Source: DATBMY01 sp036554605 (GTDB taxonomy: Bacteria > Acidobacteriota > Blastocatellia > UBA7656). From it: DNA of 9,886 bases. A model generated the notes under the pieces. That model was not told the DNA's origin. It did not search any database and worked only from the letters and a program-made list of their open reading frames with translations. The position numbers and the translations under genes are program-made. How positions within the stretch are numbered: position 1 is the first letter of the stretch; each line of letters starts with the position of its first letter. Shown here one piece after another: positions 1-6,505 of the stretch. The stretch is taken from contig DATBMY010000541.1 of the NCBI GenBank assembly GCA_036554605.1, forward strand, positions 1 through 9,886. Direction: 5' to 3'.

Positions 1-407
1 GTCTCGTGCGATACGCAGCGCGCTTCAAGCTCCATAACATCGAGCGAGAAGGGTTTGCCGTCTATGTCCTGCGCGCGAACGACGAGGCGCTCGGGTCTGG
101 ACACCTGAAAGTATATTCCCGGAAAACTCAGACAGCCTTCATCGCCTATCTGCTCGCCCTCTTCGGTTTCGATAACAGGGTTTATGAGCGCGACCTTGCG
201 AGGCTTTTCGCGGCCCGCGCTGCAATCCATCACAAACAACCGTTTGAGTATGCCAACCTGCGGAGCGGCCAGGCCCACGCCGTTTGCTCCGTACATGGTT
301 TCGAACATATCGTCTACCATCTTGCGCAGCCGCGCGTCGAACTCGGTAATCTCCTCGGCTCGTTTGGTAAGCGCCGGATCTCCATATTTGACTATCTCTA
401 ATATCAT
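1..407 (-). CDS. def: Peptide deformylase, C-terminus cut by window edge
   Basis: Removes the formyl group from the N-terminal methionine of new proteins in the cytoplasm, using a bound metal ion. The 135 visible residues start MILEIVKYGDP and carry the three family signatures in order: GVGLAAPQ at residues 43-50, EGCLSFPG at 90-97 (the Cys is a metal ligand), and the first His and Glu of the HExxH motif at 134-135. The second metal-ligand His and the C-terminal helix lie beyond position 1. The residue just before the HE pair is Ser where many members have Gln. The ATG at 407 overlaps the TGA of the upstream membrane-protein gene as ATGA, so translation is probably coupled. It is the last visible gene of the aroC operon. 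Identification is firm; completeness of the gene cannot be judged. Confidence 0.96.
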   Translation of the reverse strand, partial: MILEIVKYGDPALTKRAEEITEFDARLRKMVDDMFETMYGANGVGLAAPQVGILKRLFVMDCSAGREKPRKVALINPVIETEEGEQIGDEGCLSFPGIYFQVSRPERLVVRAQDIDGKPFSLDVMELEARCVSHE

Positions 408-748
408 TGTCCTATCTCTACTTCGCTTTGTCTTTCGTCTATCTGACGCCGCTCGGCGAGCTTTTCACCCAGCACGTGATTTAAGACCGCGGTCCTCGCT
501 TTATAGTTAACGACCTCTCGCCATGCCACCAGCGCCAGCCCGATCAGTATTATGACCGCGCCTATTATGTTATGCGTCGCATAGCCGATGGCAAAACCTA
601 TAAATATGATGGCCACAAGCAGCAGGTAGTACGCAATCCCGTGCGTGCGCGTAGCCTTTATCGAGCGGCGCAACTCATCAATCTCGCGCTCTATTTCATC
701 GCGCCGCTTCTGCGGCGGGGCCTGTCGCTCGTGCCCTATAGAGGTCAT
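404..748 (-). CDS. Small two-helix membrane protein of unknown function
   Basis: A 114-residue protein that I do not recognise as a named family. Residues 1-36 are highly charged and probably helical (RRDEIEREIDELRRSIK). Two hydrophobic segments follow at about 37-56 and 60-77, separated by a tight turn, and the C-terminal ~35 residues are again charged. This predicts a helical hairpin in the inner membrane with both ends on the same side, probably cytoplasmic given the basic residues. The ATG at 748 lies 4 bases after the aroC stop. A ribosome-binding sequence AAGAGGT sits inside the end of aroC at 758-764. Its own stop overlaps the def start. The tight packing makes it a genuine operon member, but nothing in the sequence gives its function. 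Confidence 0.85.
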   Translation of the reverse strand: MTSIGHERQAPPQKRRDEIEREIDELRRSIKATRTHGIAYYLLLVAIIFIGFAIGYATHNIIGAVIILIGLALVAWREVVNYKARTAVLNHVLGEKLAERRQIDERQSEVEIGQ

Positions 749-752
749 ATCG

Positions 753-1928
753 CTAATACCTCTTCACCTGCTCCAGGTAGCCCTCGAAATTGCGGAGCAT
801 TTCTGCGAGGCTGTCGCCGCCGAACTTTTCTCGCAGGGCGTCTGAAAGCACTATCGCGACCATCGCCTCCCCGATCACTCCGGCCGCCGGAACCGCCACG
901 ATGTCGGATCTTTCAAACGCGGCGGCGCTCTCCTGCTTCGTAACTACGTCAACGCTGCGAAGCGGTCGCCTCAAAGTCGATATGGGTTTCAGATGGCCCC
1001 GGACGCGAATCTCTTCGCCGTTGGTGATGCCGCCCTCTACCCCGCCCGCACGATTCGTAGGCCGTGTGAATTTGCGCTCGGTGACATTATACCCGATTTC
1101 GTCATGTATCTGCGACCCGGTCGCCCGCGATACCCCTGCGCCCGCGCCGATCTCGACTGCTTTTACGGCCGGGATAGACATAATGGCCTGCGCCAGGCGG
1201 CCGTCGAGCTTGCGATCCCATTGCGTGTGCGAGCCTAGCCCGGCGACCACATTGTGGGCGACGACTTCGAAGATGCCGCCAAGAGTGTCTTTTGCGCCTT
1301 TCGTTTCGACGATGAGGGCGATCATCCGCTGCTCGGCCTCTGGGTCTATACACCTTAGCGGCGAGTTGTCGGGTATCGCCGCGAGCTGATCCCAGGATGC
1401 CTGTACAGGCTCTTCGGGCACGCCGCCGATCATCGCCGTGTGGCTCGCGACCTCGGCGCCGAACTCCTTGAGCAGCAGCTTTGCGAGCGCGCCGACCGCG
1501 ACGCGGGCCGCGGTCTCGCGAGCGCTCGCGCGTTCCAGTATGTCGCGCAGGTCGTGCGTATCGTACTTGATGCCGCCCGCGAGGTCCGTGTGGCCGGGCC
1601 GAGGCCGCGTCAGCCGCCGCGCGCGTTTTTCATCTTCGAACTCGCGCGGCTCTACGTTCATAACATCCTGCCAGTTCTCAAAGTCGCGATTGCGTATCAA
1701 AAGCGACACGGGCGAGCCGAGCGCTTTTCCGTGTCGCACGCCCGAAAGTATCTCGACTTCGTCGGTCTCGATCTTCATGCGCGCGCCGCGGCCGAACCCT
1801 TGCTGGCGGCGCCACATCTCGCGGTTGATAAACGATAGATCTACCGGCAGGCCCGCGGGCAAGCCTTCGACTATCGCGACAAGCCCTTTGCCGTGCGATT
1901 CGCCCGCTGTGATAAAACCGAATTTCAT
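753..1928 (-). CDS. aroC: Chorismate synthase
   Basis: Catalyses the last step of the shikimate pathway, 5-enolpyruvylshikimate-3-phosphate to chorismate, with reduced FMN as cofactor; chorismate feeds aromatic amino acids, folate and quinones. The 391-residue product is full length for the family. Visible signatures are GESHG at residues 9-13, RPRPGH at 108-113, and RASARETAARVAVG at 133-146; the conserved His residues at 12 and 113 fit the known active site. The start at 1928 gives the short N-terminus (MKFGFITAGESHG) typical of many bacteria. No Shine-Dalgarno sequence precedes it, and the promoter at 1937-1965 places transcription initiation almost at the ATG. It is the first gene of an operon with the membrane protein and def. 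Confidence 0.98.
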   Translation of the reverse strand: MKFGFITAGESHGKGLVAIVEGLPAGLPVDLSFINREMWRRQQGFGRGARMKIETDEVEILSGVRHGKALGSPVSLLIRNRDFENWQDVMNVEPREFEDEKRARRLTRPRPGHTDLAGGIKYDTHDLRDILERASARETAARVAVGALAKLLLKEFGAEVASHTAMIGGVPEEPVQASWDQLAAIPDNSPLRCIDPEAEQRMIALIVETKGAKDTLGGIFEVVAHNVVAGLGSHTQWDRKLDGRLAQAIMSIPAVKAVEIGAGAGVSRATGSQIHDEIGYNVTERKFTRPTNRAGGVEGGITNGEEIRVRGHLKPISTLRRPLRSVDVVTKQESAAAFERSDIVAVPAAGVIGEAMVAIVLSDALREKFGGDSLAEMLRNFEGYLEQVKRY

Positions 1929-1936
1929 TCAGGGCG

Positions 1937-1965
1937 ATTCTATATCGCTCATGCTTTCATCTCAA
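1937..1965 (-). promoter_or_regulatory. Sigma70-type promoter of the aroC operon, probably leaderless
   Basis: On the minus strand, TTGAGA (1965-1960) and TAGAAT (1942-1937) are separated by exactly 17 bases; each matches consensus at 5 of 6 positions. Standard geometry puts the transcription start near 1930, range 1931-1928, while the aroC ATG begins at 1928. The message would therefore have 0-3 untranslated bases, which agrees with the missing Shine-Dalgarno site. An alternative reading with TATAGA as the -10 has a 15-base spacer and is less good. Confidence 0.6.
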
Positions 1966-2039
1966 GCATCGATTCGCCCGGTGTGCGTCGCTGGCACGGA
2001 GGTTGCGGTTTAAACTGTTCACATTACTTAGAGCGCAGT

Positions 2040-2068
2040 GTAAGCATACACGCGCTTTGATTGCTTAC
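2040..2068. promoter_or_regulatory. Inverted repeat upstream of the duplicated-domain gene (possible operator)
   Basis: GTAAGCA at 2040-2046 and its exact complement TGCTTAC at 2062-2068 flank a 15-base spacer, about 40 bases before the start at 2110. It could be a regulator site or a leader hairpin. Seven-base arms can occur by chance, and I found no convincing -35/-10 pair here to anchor it, so this is tentative. Confidence 0.25.
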
Positions 2069-2097
2069 GTATGATTCGAACAAACGAGACAGGGACA

Positions 2098-2103
2098 GGG
2101 AGG
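2098..2103 (+). promoter_or_regulatory. Ribosome-binding site that fixes the start at 2110
   Basis: GGGAGG lies 6 bases before the ATG at 2110. The in-frame ATG at 2071 has no such site and would put 13 polar residues (MIRTNETGTGRID) in front of the signal peptide. The later start is therefore preferred. Confidence 0.8.
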
Positions 2104-2109
2104 ATAGAT

Positions 2110-2931
2110 ATGACAAAAGTAAGAAATATTCTGGCATTAATCGCGTTGATCGCGTTTTCGGGGCTCGTGAGCGCGGCAGAGGCGCAGGTAGCTTACCGCC
2201 TCACTGAAAACGAGATGAAGCAGTTGCTAAACCGCATAGAACACAATGCCGACCGTTTTCGCGACAGTCTGGCGAAATATCTGGACGTGAGCCGCTTCGA
2301 CGATTCCAGGGCCGAAGACGATATTAACCAATTCATAAAGGAGTTCGAGGCCGCTACCGACCGACTTGAGAGCCGGTTCGACGATGACCAGTCGGCCGCC
2401 GGGGACGTTGAAGAAGTCCTGCGGCGCGCAATCCGCATAGACGGATTTATGATGCGCCAGGGAGCAGACACGCGTGCGCGTCAGGATTGGATGACCTTGC
2501 GCCAGGACCTTGACCAGCTTGCGACGGCTTACAACGTCGTATGGACCTGGGACGGGCAGGCGCGCGTTTACCGCCTGAGCGATGACCAGCTGCGCGCGCT
2601 GCTCGATCGCATGGAAAAAGAAGCCGACACGTTTAGAGAGAGCCTGAAGGACGCGCTTGAAAAGACGAGCTTTGACGGGACGAACGCCGAAGATGACATC
2701 AACGCTTTCGTTAAGAATTTTGAGGCCGCCACCGATAGCCTCGAAGACCGTTTCGGCAAAAGACAATCAGCCGCGGCCGACGCCGAAGAGGTGCTTACAC
2801 GCGCCGCGCGCATAGATGCGTTTATGCGGCGCCATCAACTGACAGTCCGAGCGCAGGAAGATTGGATGAGGCTGCGACGAAGCCTCGACGAGCTGTCGGT
2901 CGCCTACGGCGTGAACTGGAGATGGGTGTAA
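2110..2931 (+). CDS. Exported protein with two tandem copies of a helical domain
   Basis: Unknown function. The 273-residue product begins with a signal peptide: basic MTKVR, a hydrophobic core to about residue 20, and a cleavage motif AEA before Gln26. It has no lipobox Cys, so it should be a soluble periplasmic or secreted protein. The mature part is two copies of one domain, residues 29-147 and 154-272, aligned at a constant offset of 125 residues with no gaps. By my hand count about 65 of 119 positions are identical. Shared landmarks are YRL at the start, AEDDIN, FEAATD, QSAA, EEVL, RID, DWM, and a W-x-W end. The rest is charged, Ala-rich and probably alpha-helical. No catalytic motif or membrane helix is visible in the mature part. 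It is divergent from aroC and convergent with uvrB, so it appears to be transcribed alone. The gene call is firm; the function is not known to me. Confidence 0.88.
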   Translation: MTKVRNILALIALIAFSGLVSAAEAQVAYRLTENEMKQLLNRIEHNADRFRDSLAKYLDVSRFDDSRAEDDINQFIKEFEAATDRLESRFDDDQSAAGDVEEVLRRAIRIDGFMMRQGADTRARQDWMTLRQDLDQLATAYNVVWTWDGQARVYRLSDDQLRALLDRMEKEADTFRESLKDALEKTSFDGTNAEDDINAFVKNFEAATDSLEDRFGKRQSAAADAEEVLTRAARIDAFMRRHQLTVRAQEDWMRLRRSLDELSVAYGVNWRWV

Positions 2932-2938
2932 AAGCGAT

Positions 2939-3009
2939 AATGTTCAGAGTTCATGCTTTAGCATGCCCATGGTACTATGCGCAGAGCTGGCGCTTGAACT
3001 CTGAACATT
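2939..3009. repeat. Long intergenic inverted repeat between convergent genes
   Basis: Two perfect 15-base arms, AATGTTCAGAGTTCA at 2939-2953 and TGAACTCTGAACATT at 2995-3009, surround a 41-base loop. The loop holds a smaller hairpin, ATGC-TTTA-GCAT. The element fills most of the gap between the stop codons of the exported protein and uvrB, so it may end transcription in both directions. There is no proper T-run on either side, so a classical intrinsic terminator is not proven. It resembles in style the palindromes at 6162-6240 and 8266-8371. Confidence 0.7.
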
Positions 3010-3021
3010 TACTCTAGAACG

Positions 3022-5016
3022 CTAATCGCCCGGCGCAATCTCAAGCTCGCGGGCGCGCAGGTGTTTTAAGCGGTCGCGGAGCTCGGCGGCGCGCTCAAAT
3101 TCATAACGGCCGGCCGCGGCGCGCATCTCGGCCTCAAGCCTTGTAATCGTCTCCGCGAGGTTTTGCGGTGAATAATCTTCGATCTCGTCGAGGTTGAGCG
3201 GCACCTTGAAGTAGTCGGCCTCGACTATCGAGATGAGAGTTGAGTCTATCGCCTTTACCACCGATTGCGGTGTGATGCCATGCTCGCTGTTGTAGGCCGC
3301 CTGCTTCTCGCGCCGTCGCTGCGTTTCGCCAATCGCGCGCCGCATGGAATCGGTCACCCGGTCGGCGTAAAGTATCGCTTTGCCGTTTATATTGCGGGCG
3401 GCCCGGCCTATGGTCTGAATGAGCGACATCTCCGAGCGAAGGAAGCCCTCCTTGTCGGCGTCGAGTATCGCCACCAGTGACACTTCAGGCAGGTCGAGCC
3501 CCTCGCGCAGCAGGTTTATGCCGACCAGCACATCGAATTCGCCCGCGCGCAGGTCGCGCAGTATCTTTATACGCTCGAGCGTCTCTATCTCTGAGTGCAG
3601 GTAGCGCACTCTCACGCCCAGCTCGGCGTAGTATTCGGTAAGATTCTCGGACATCTTCTTGGTGAGCGTGGTGACCAGCACTCGCTCGCCTCTCTCGACG
3701 CGCTCGCGTATCTCGTTGAGCAGATCATCGACCTGCCCGCGCACGGGCCGCACGTCGACTTGCGGGTCGACAAGTCCGGTGGGGCGTATGACCTGCTCGA
3801 CGACTTCACCGCCCGTCTTTGTCAGCTCGTAAGGGCCGGGAGTGGCCGATACGAATACCACCTGGCCGACTCTGCGCTGCCACTCCTCGAAGTTGAGCGG
3901 GCGGTTATCCATGGCCGAAGGAAGGCGGAAGCCGTATTCGACGAGCGTAGTCTTGCGCGAGCGATCGCCCGCATACATGCCGCGCACCTGCGGAACCGTC
4001 TGGTGGCTCTCGTCGACGAAGACGACGGAGTCTCGCGGCAAGTAATCGAGCAGGGTCGGCGGCGGCTCGCCCGGCAATCGCCCCGTAAGATGGCGCGAAT
4101 AGTTTTCGATGCCGTGGCAATAGCCCAGCTCCTTTAGCATCTCTATGTCGTACATAGTGCGCTGGTGAAGGCGCTGCGCTTCGAGCAGCTTGCCCTGCGC
4201 GATAAGCTGCGGCTCCCACTCGTCCAGCTCCTGCTTTATGGTCTTGATGGCGCGCTTGAGCGTATCCTGCGGCATGACGTAATGCGACTTCGGATATATG
4301 GGCAGCCGCTCGTGTGTCTCGAAGACCTCGCCCAGAAGCGGGTCGACGGTCGAGATAGAGTCTACCTCGTCGCCCCAAAACTCTATTCGAATGGCGCGCT
4401 CCTGATAGACCGGATAAATCTCGACTATATCTCCGCGCACGCGAAAGGTGCCGCGCTCAAAGGCAACGTCGTTGCGCTGGTACTGAATCTCGACCAGCTT
4501 CTTTAATAGCGCCGTGCGCGATAGCTGCTGACCCCGCTCTATGAATATGACCATGTTGTAATAGGCGTCCGGGTCGCCCAGGCCGTATATGCAGGATACG
4601 CTTGCGACAATTATGCAATCGCGCCTTTCGAACAAAGAGCGAGTGGCCGACAGGCGCAGCCGGTCGATCTCCTCGTTGATCGTCGCCTCTTTCTCTATGA
4701 AGGTGTCGGTCGAGGGGATATAGGCTTCGGGCTGGTAGTAGTCGTAATAGCTGACGAAGTATTCGATGGCATTATGCGGGAAGAAAGATTTGAATTCCTG
4801 GTAGAGCTGCGCGGCGAGCGTCTTGTTGTGCGCCATGACGAGAACGGGGCGGTTGACGCGCTCGGTGACCGCCGCCATGGTGAAGGTCTTGCCGCTGCCG
4901 GTGACGCCGAGCAGCACCTGATGATCGCGCCCTTCGCTGAGGCCGCGCACGAGCTGTTCGATAGCTTCCGGCTGATCGCCCTGGGCGACGTAATCCGATA
5001 CCAGTTTAAAATCCAT
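3022..5016 (-). CDS. uvrB: UvrABC excinuclease subunit B
   Basis: The DNA-damage verification helicase of nucleotide excision repair: UvrA loads it on damaged DNA and it then recruits UvrC to incise. The 664-residue product is the usual length. Motifs in order: Walker A GVTGSGKT at 37-44; the aromatic beta-hairpin YYDYYQPEAYIPSTDTFIEKE-type region at about 90-110 that inserts between strands; DESH at 335-338; VSATPG near 389; EGLDLPEV at 505-512; QTIGRAAR at 534-541; and the C-terminal UVR domain at about 623-657 that contacts UvrC. The start at 5016 (MDFKLVSDY) has an AGAGGTGG site directly upstream and lies about 33 bases after the predicted transcription start. The longer frame starting at 5121 begins upstream of the promoter and would add an unlikely 35 residues. 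uvrA and uvrC are not in the window. No LexA-type box was recognised. Confidence 0.98.
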   Translation of the reverse strand: MDFKLVSDYVAQGDQPEAIEQLVRGLSEGRDHQVLLGVTGSGKTFTMAAVTERVNRPVLVMAHNKTLAAQLYQEFKSFFPHNAIEYFVSYYDYYQPEAYIPSTDTFIEKEATINEEIDRLRLSATRSLFERRDCIIVASVSCIYGLGDPDAYYNMVIFIERGQQLSRTALLKKLVEIQYQRNDVAFERGTFRVRGDIVEIYPVYQERAIRIEFWGDEVDSISTVDPLLGEVFETHERLPIYPKSHYVMPQDTLKRAIKTIKQELDEWEPQLIAQGKLLEAQRLHQRTMYDIEMLKELGYCHGIENYSRHLTGRLPGEPPPTLLDYLPRDSVVFVDESHQTVPQVRGMYAGDRSRKTTLVEYGFRLPSAMDNRPLNFEEWQRRVGQVVFVSATPGPYELTKTGGEVVEQVIRPTGLVDPQVDVRPVRGQVDDLLNEIRERVERGERVLVTTLTKKMSENLTEYYAELGVRVRYLHSEIETLERIKILRDLRAGEFDVLVGINLLREGLDLPEVSLVAILDADKEGFLRSEMSLIQTIGRAARNINGKAILYADRVTDSMRRAIGETQRRREKQAAYNSEHGITPQSVVKAIDSTLISIVEADYFKVPLNLDEIEDYSPQNLAETITRLEAEMRAAAGRYEFERAAELRDRLKHLRARELEIAPGD

Positions 5017-5018
5017 CG

Positions 5019-5027
5019 CCACCTCTT
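5019..5027 (-). promoter_or_regulatory. Ribosome-binding site that fixes the uvrB start
   Basis: The minus strand reads AGAGGTGG just before the ATG at 5016, with the GAGG core about 5 bases from it. It supports this start over the in-frame ATG at 5034 and the frame opening at 5121, neither of which has a comparable site. Confidence 0.75.
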
Positions 5028-5055
5028 TCCTCATTCTCGCTCTTAAGAAACAATA

Positions 5056-5085
5056 ATTATACTCGCGCGATTTCAGGCGCGGCAA
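5056..5085 (-). promoter_or_regulatory. Sigma70-type promoter of uvrB
   Basis: On the minus strand, TTGCCG (5085-5080) and a perfect TATAAT (5061-5056) are separated by 18 bases. The expected transcription start is near 5049, giving a leader of about 33 bases that contains the uvrB ribosome-binding site. The promoter lies back to back with that of purC. Confidence 0.65.
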
Positions 5086-5151
5086 ACAGCGCGAAAAAAG
5101 TATCGCAAAAAAAATAATCACATCAGTAGTTCACGCTCGGACCCCCACCCC

Positions 5152-5180
5152 TTGACACGGAAAATCGAGACGCCGATAAT
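5152..5180 (+). promoter_or_regulatory. Strong sigma70-type promoter of purC
   Basis: A perfect TTGACA at 5152-5157 and GATAAT at 5175-5180 (5 of 6) are spaced by exactly 17 bases. Transcription should begin near 5187, giving a leader of about 80 bases before purC. I saw no recognisable purine riboswitch in that leader, which looks too short and unstructured for one. Confidence 0.75.
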
Positions 5181-5251
5181 GCGGATTGCCATCACAAAAC
5201 CCTTAGCATCGGTTGCGCGAATCCACACGGTTGAAAAGTTAATCAAGGCAG

Positions 5252-5259
5252 AAGAGGAG
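5252..5259 (+). promoter_or_regulatory. Ribosome-binding site of purC
   Basis: AAGAGGAG lies at the right distance for initiation at ACG (5264, 4 bases after GGAG) or ATC (5267, 7 bases after). It is the only strong Shine-Dalgarno site ahead of purC and argues that translation begins here, despite the lack of a standard start codon. Confidence 0.6.
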
Positions 5260-5266
5260 CGTTACG

Positions 5267-6193
5267 ATCAAGCCGATTAGCCAAACCAACATTCCCGGTG
5301 TCGAACTTTTTAGGCGCGGCAAGGTACGAGATGTTTATGTAGTCGGCCAACATCTGTTGATAGTGGCGACCGACCGCATATCGGCCTTTGACGTCGTGCT
5401 GCCGACGCCGATTCCATATAAGGGTTTTGTCCTCACCAATCTATCGCTTTTCTGGTTCGATTATCTAAAAGAGACGGTCTCAAACCACCTCGTCACAAGC
5501 GAGGTCAACTCTTACCCCGCGCCGCTTCAGCAGTGGCGCGAGCAGCTCGCCGGGCGTTCGATGATAGTCGAGCGCGCGGAAGTCTTCCCCGTAGAGTGCG
5601 TCGCCCGCGGCTACCTGGCCGGGTCGGGATGGAAAGAGTACCTGGCGACGGGCGAAGTCTGCGGGGTGCGTTTGCCGCCGGGGCTCAAAGAGTCCGACCG
5701 CTTGCCCGAGCCGATATTCACGCCCGCCACAAAGGCCGAGACCGGTCACGATCTGAATATAAGCGAAATCCGAATGGCCGACCTCGTGGGAGTCGATGTC
5801 ACGCGAAGGCTCAAGGAGCTGACGCTCAAGATTTACGACCGCGCTTCCGCCTATGCGGAGTCGCGCGGCATCATCATAGCCGATACGAAATTTGAGTTCG
5901 GCCTCAGGGAAGGGCAGATCATCCTCGTCGATGAGGCGCTGACGCCCGATTCGTCGAGGTTCTGGCCGAAGGCGGATTACAGCCCTGGCCGCGGCCAGCG
6001 TTCTTTCGATAAGCAGTACGTCCGCGATTACCTGGAGACTCTCGACTGGGGAAAGCAGGCTCCGGGACCCGTGCTGCCGGAGGCGGTTGTGGCGCAAACG
6101 TCGGAGAAGTATCGCGAAGTTTACCGCCTGCTGACGGGCCGTTCTTTAGCGGAATACTCAACTGCGGATTGTGGAGTGCGGATTGCGGATTGA
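5267..6193 (+). CDS. purC: SAICAR synthetase, apparently with a non-standard start codon
   Basis: Joins CAIR to L-aspartate with ATP to form SAICAR, a middle step of de novo purine synthesis in the cytoplasm. Numbered from ATC 5267, the protein has 308 residues, normal for the long form. Motifs: GKVRDVY at 19-25, ATDRISAFD at 35-43, VECVARGYLAGSGWKEY from 110, PIFTPATKAETGHD at 150-163, then IADTKFEFG and LVDEALTPDSSRFWP. The frame is open from 5243, but its first ATG, GTG or TTG codon is TTG 5357, beyond GKVRDVY, which is essential and conserved. Initiation is therefore placed at ATC 5267 because of the AAGAGGAG site 7 bases upstream; ACG 5264 and ATT 5276 are alternatives. A sequence error turning ATG into ACG is also possible. 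The last 11 residues (STADCGVRIAD) do not look like the family and are encoded by a palindromic repeat. Function is firm; the exact start is not. Confidence 0.93.
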   Translation: MKPISQTNIPGVELFRRGKVRDVYVVGQHLLIVATDRISAFDVVLPTPIPYKGFVLTNLSLFWFDYLKETVSNHLVTSEVNSYPAPLQQWREQLAGRSMIVERAEVFPVECVARGYLAGSGWKEYLATGEVCGVRLPPGLKESDRLPEPIFTPATKAETGHDLNISEIRMADLVGVDVTRRLKELTLKIYDRASAYAESRGIIIADTKFEFGLREGQIILVDEALTPDSSRFWPKADYSPGRGQRSFDKQYVRDYLETLDWGKQAPGPVLPEAVVAQTSEKYREVYRLLTGRSLAEYSTADCGVRIAD

Positions 6194-6240
6194 CGCTACA
6201 CCGTGTTAATCCGCAATCCGAATTCCGCAATACGCAATGG
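6162..6240. repeat. Palindromic repeat overlapping the purC 3' end
   Basis: A perfect 13-base inverted pair, CGGATTGCGGATT at 6179-6191 and AATCCGCAATCCG at 6208-6220, encloses a 16-base loop. The pairing continues imperfectly outward to about 6163 and 6238, because each arm is itself built of repeated GCGGATT units. The left arm is inside purC and supplies its final codons and stop. There is no T-run, so a role as terminator is only possible. It looks like a small mobile-style or amplified intergenic element. Confidence 0.7.
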
Positions 6241-6505
6241 TTTAGTCCGTCCTCCGCAGTCGCAATTTTGCAGGTCTCCCAGGGCACCGCGAGGGGGAAT
6301 TCAAAAGCAGCCAATATATAGTAGAGTCGCCCGCGCAGGGCTCGTGCCGGCCAGCCGTTCGCGCCGCACAGGCCCCGGCGTCTTTGTGGGTATTGCTCAC
6401 CCGTGCGCGCACGGCCGCACGGGTTCGGCTGCGCGATGATAAGGCTCATGGAAAGAAAATAAAAAACAAACAATAACGTGCTCATGCACTTAGGAGAAGG
6501 AAGAG
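6194..6505. other. 312-base gap without a convincing gene
   Basis: The gap begins with the right arm of the repeat that ends purC. It then holds a GC-rich stretch with a strong hairpin at 6400-6423, and ends in an A-rich segment (about 6449-6475) just before the ribosome-binding site of the Fis-type gene. A minus-strand open frame running from 6485 into purC shows no family signature, has no good ribosome-binding site and reads mainly as antisense to purC. I found no tRNA or other known RNA. The promoter of the downstream gene must lie here, but I could not pick a convincing -35/-10 pair. Confidence 0.6.
6400..6423 (+). other. GC-rich hairpin in the purC-HTH gap
   Basis: CCCGTGCG at 6400-6407 pairs exactly with CGCACGGG at 6416-6423 across an 8-base loop. 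It is stable enough to form in RNA but is followed by TTCGG rather than a T-run, so it is not a classical intrinsic terminator. It could be part of a transcribed leader or a chance GC-rich palindrome. Confidence 0.4.

Noticed and set aside
1438..2013. Plus-strand frame antisense to aroC
   Set aside because: Shadow of the conserved aroC gene; Ser/Arg-rich composition with no recognisable domain.
2071..2109. Earlier ATG for the duplicated-domain protein
   Set aside because: It has no Shine-Dalgarno site and would place polar residues before the signal peptide; GGGAGG clearly marks 2110.
5017..5121. 35-residue N-terminal extension of UvrB
   Set aside because: It would begin upstream of the uvrB promoter, and the family starts at the equivalent of MDFKLVSDY.
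5179..5280. 33-residue open frame (MRIAITKP...) ending at a TAG inside the purC 5' region
   Set aside because: Its ATG overlaps the purC -10 box, so it lies upstream of the transcription start; it has no ribosome-binding site and its codon use is unlike the neighbours.
5919..6485. Minus-strand frame of 188 codons across the purC 3' end and the gap
   Set aside because: Mostly antisense to purC, rich in Pro/Arg from GC-rich shadow reading, and without family motifs or a good ribosome-binding site.
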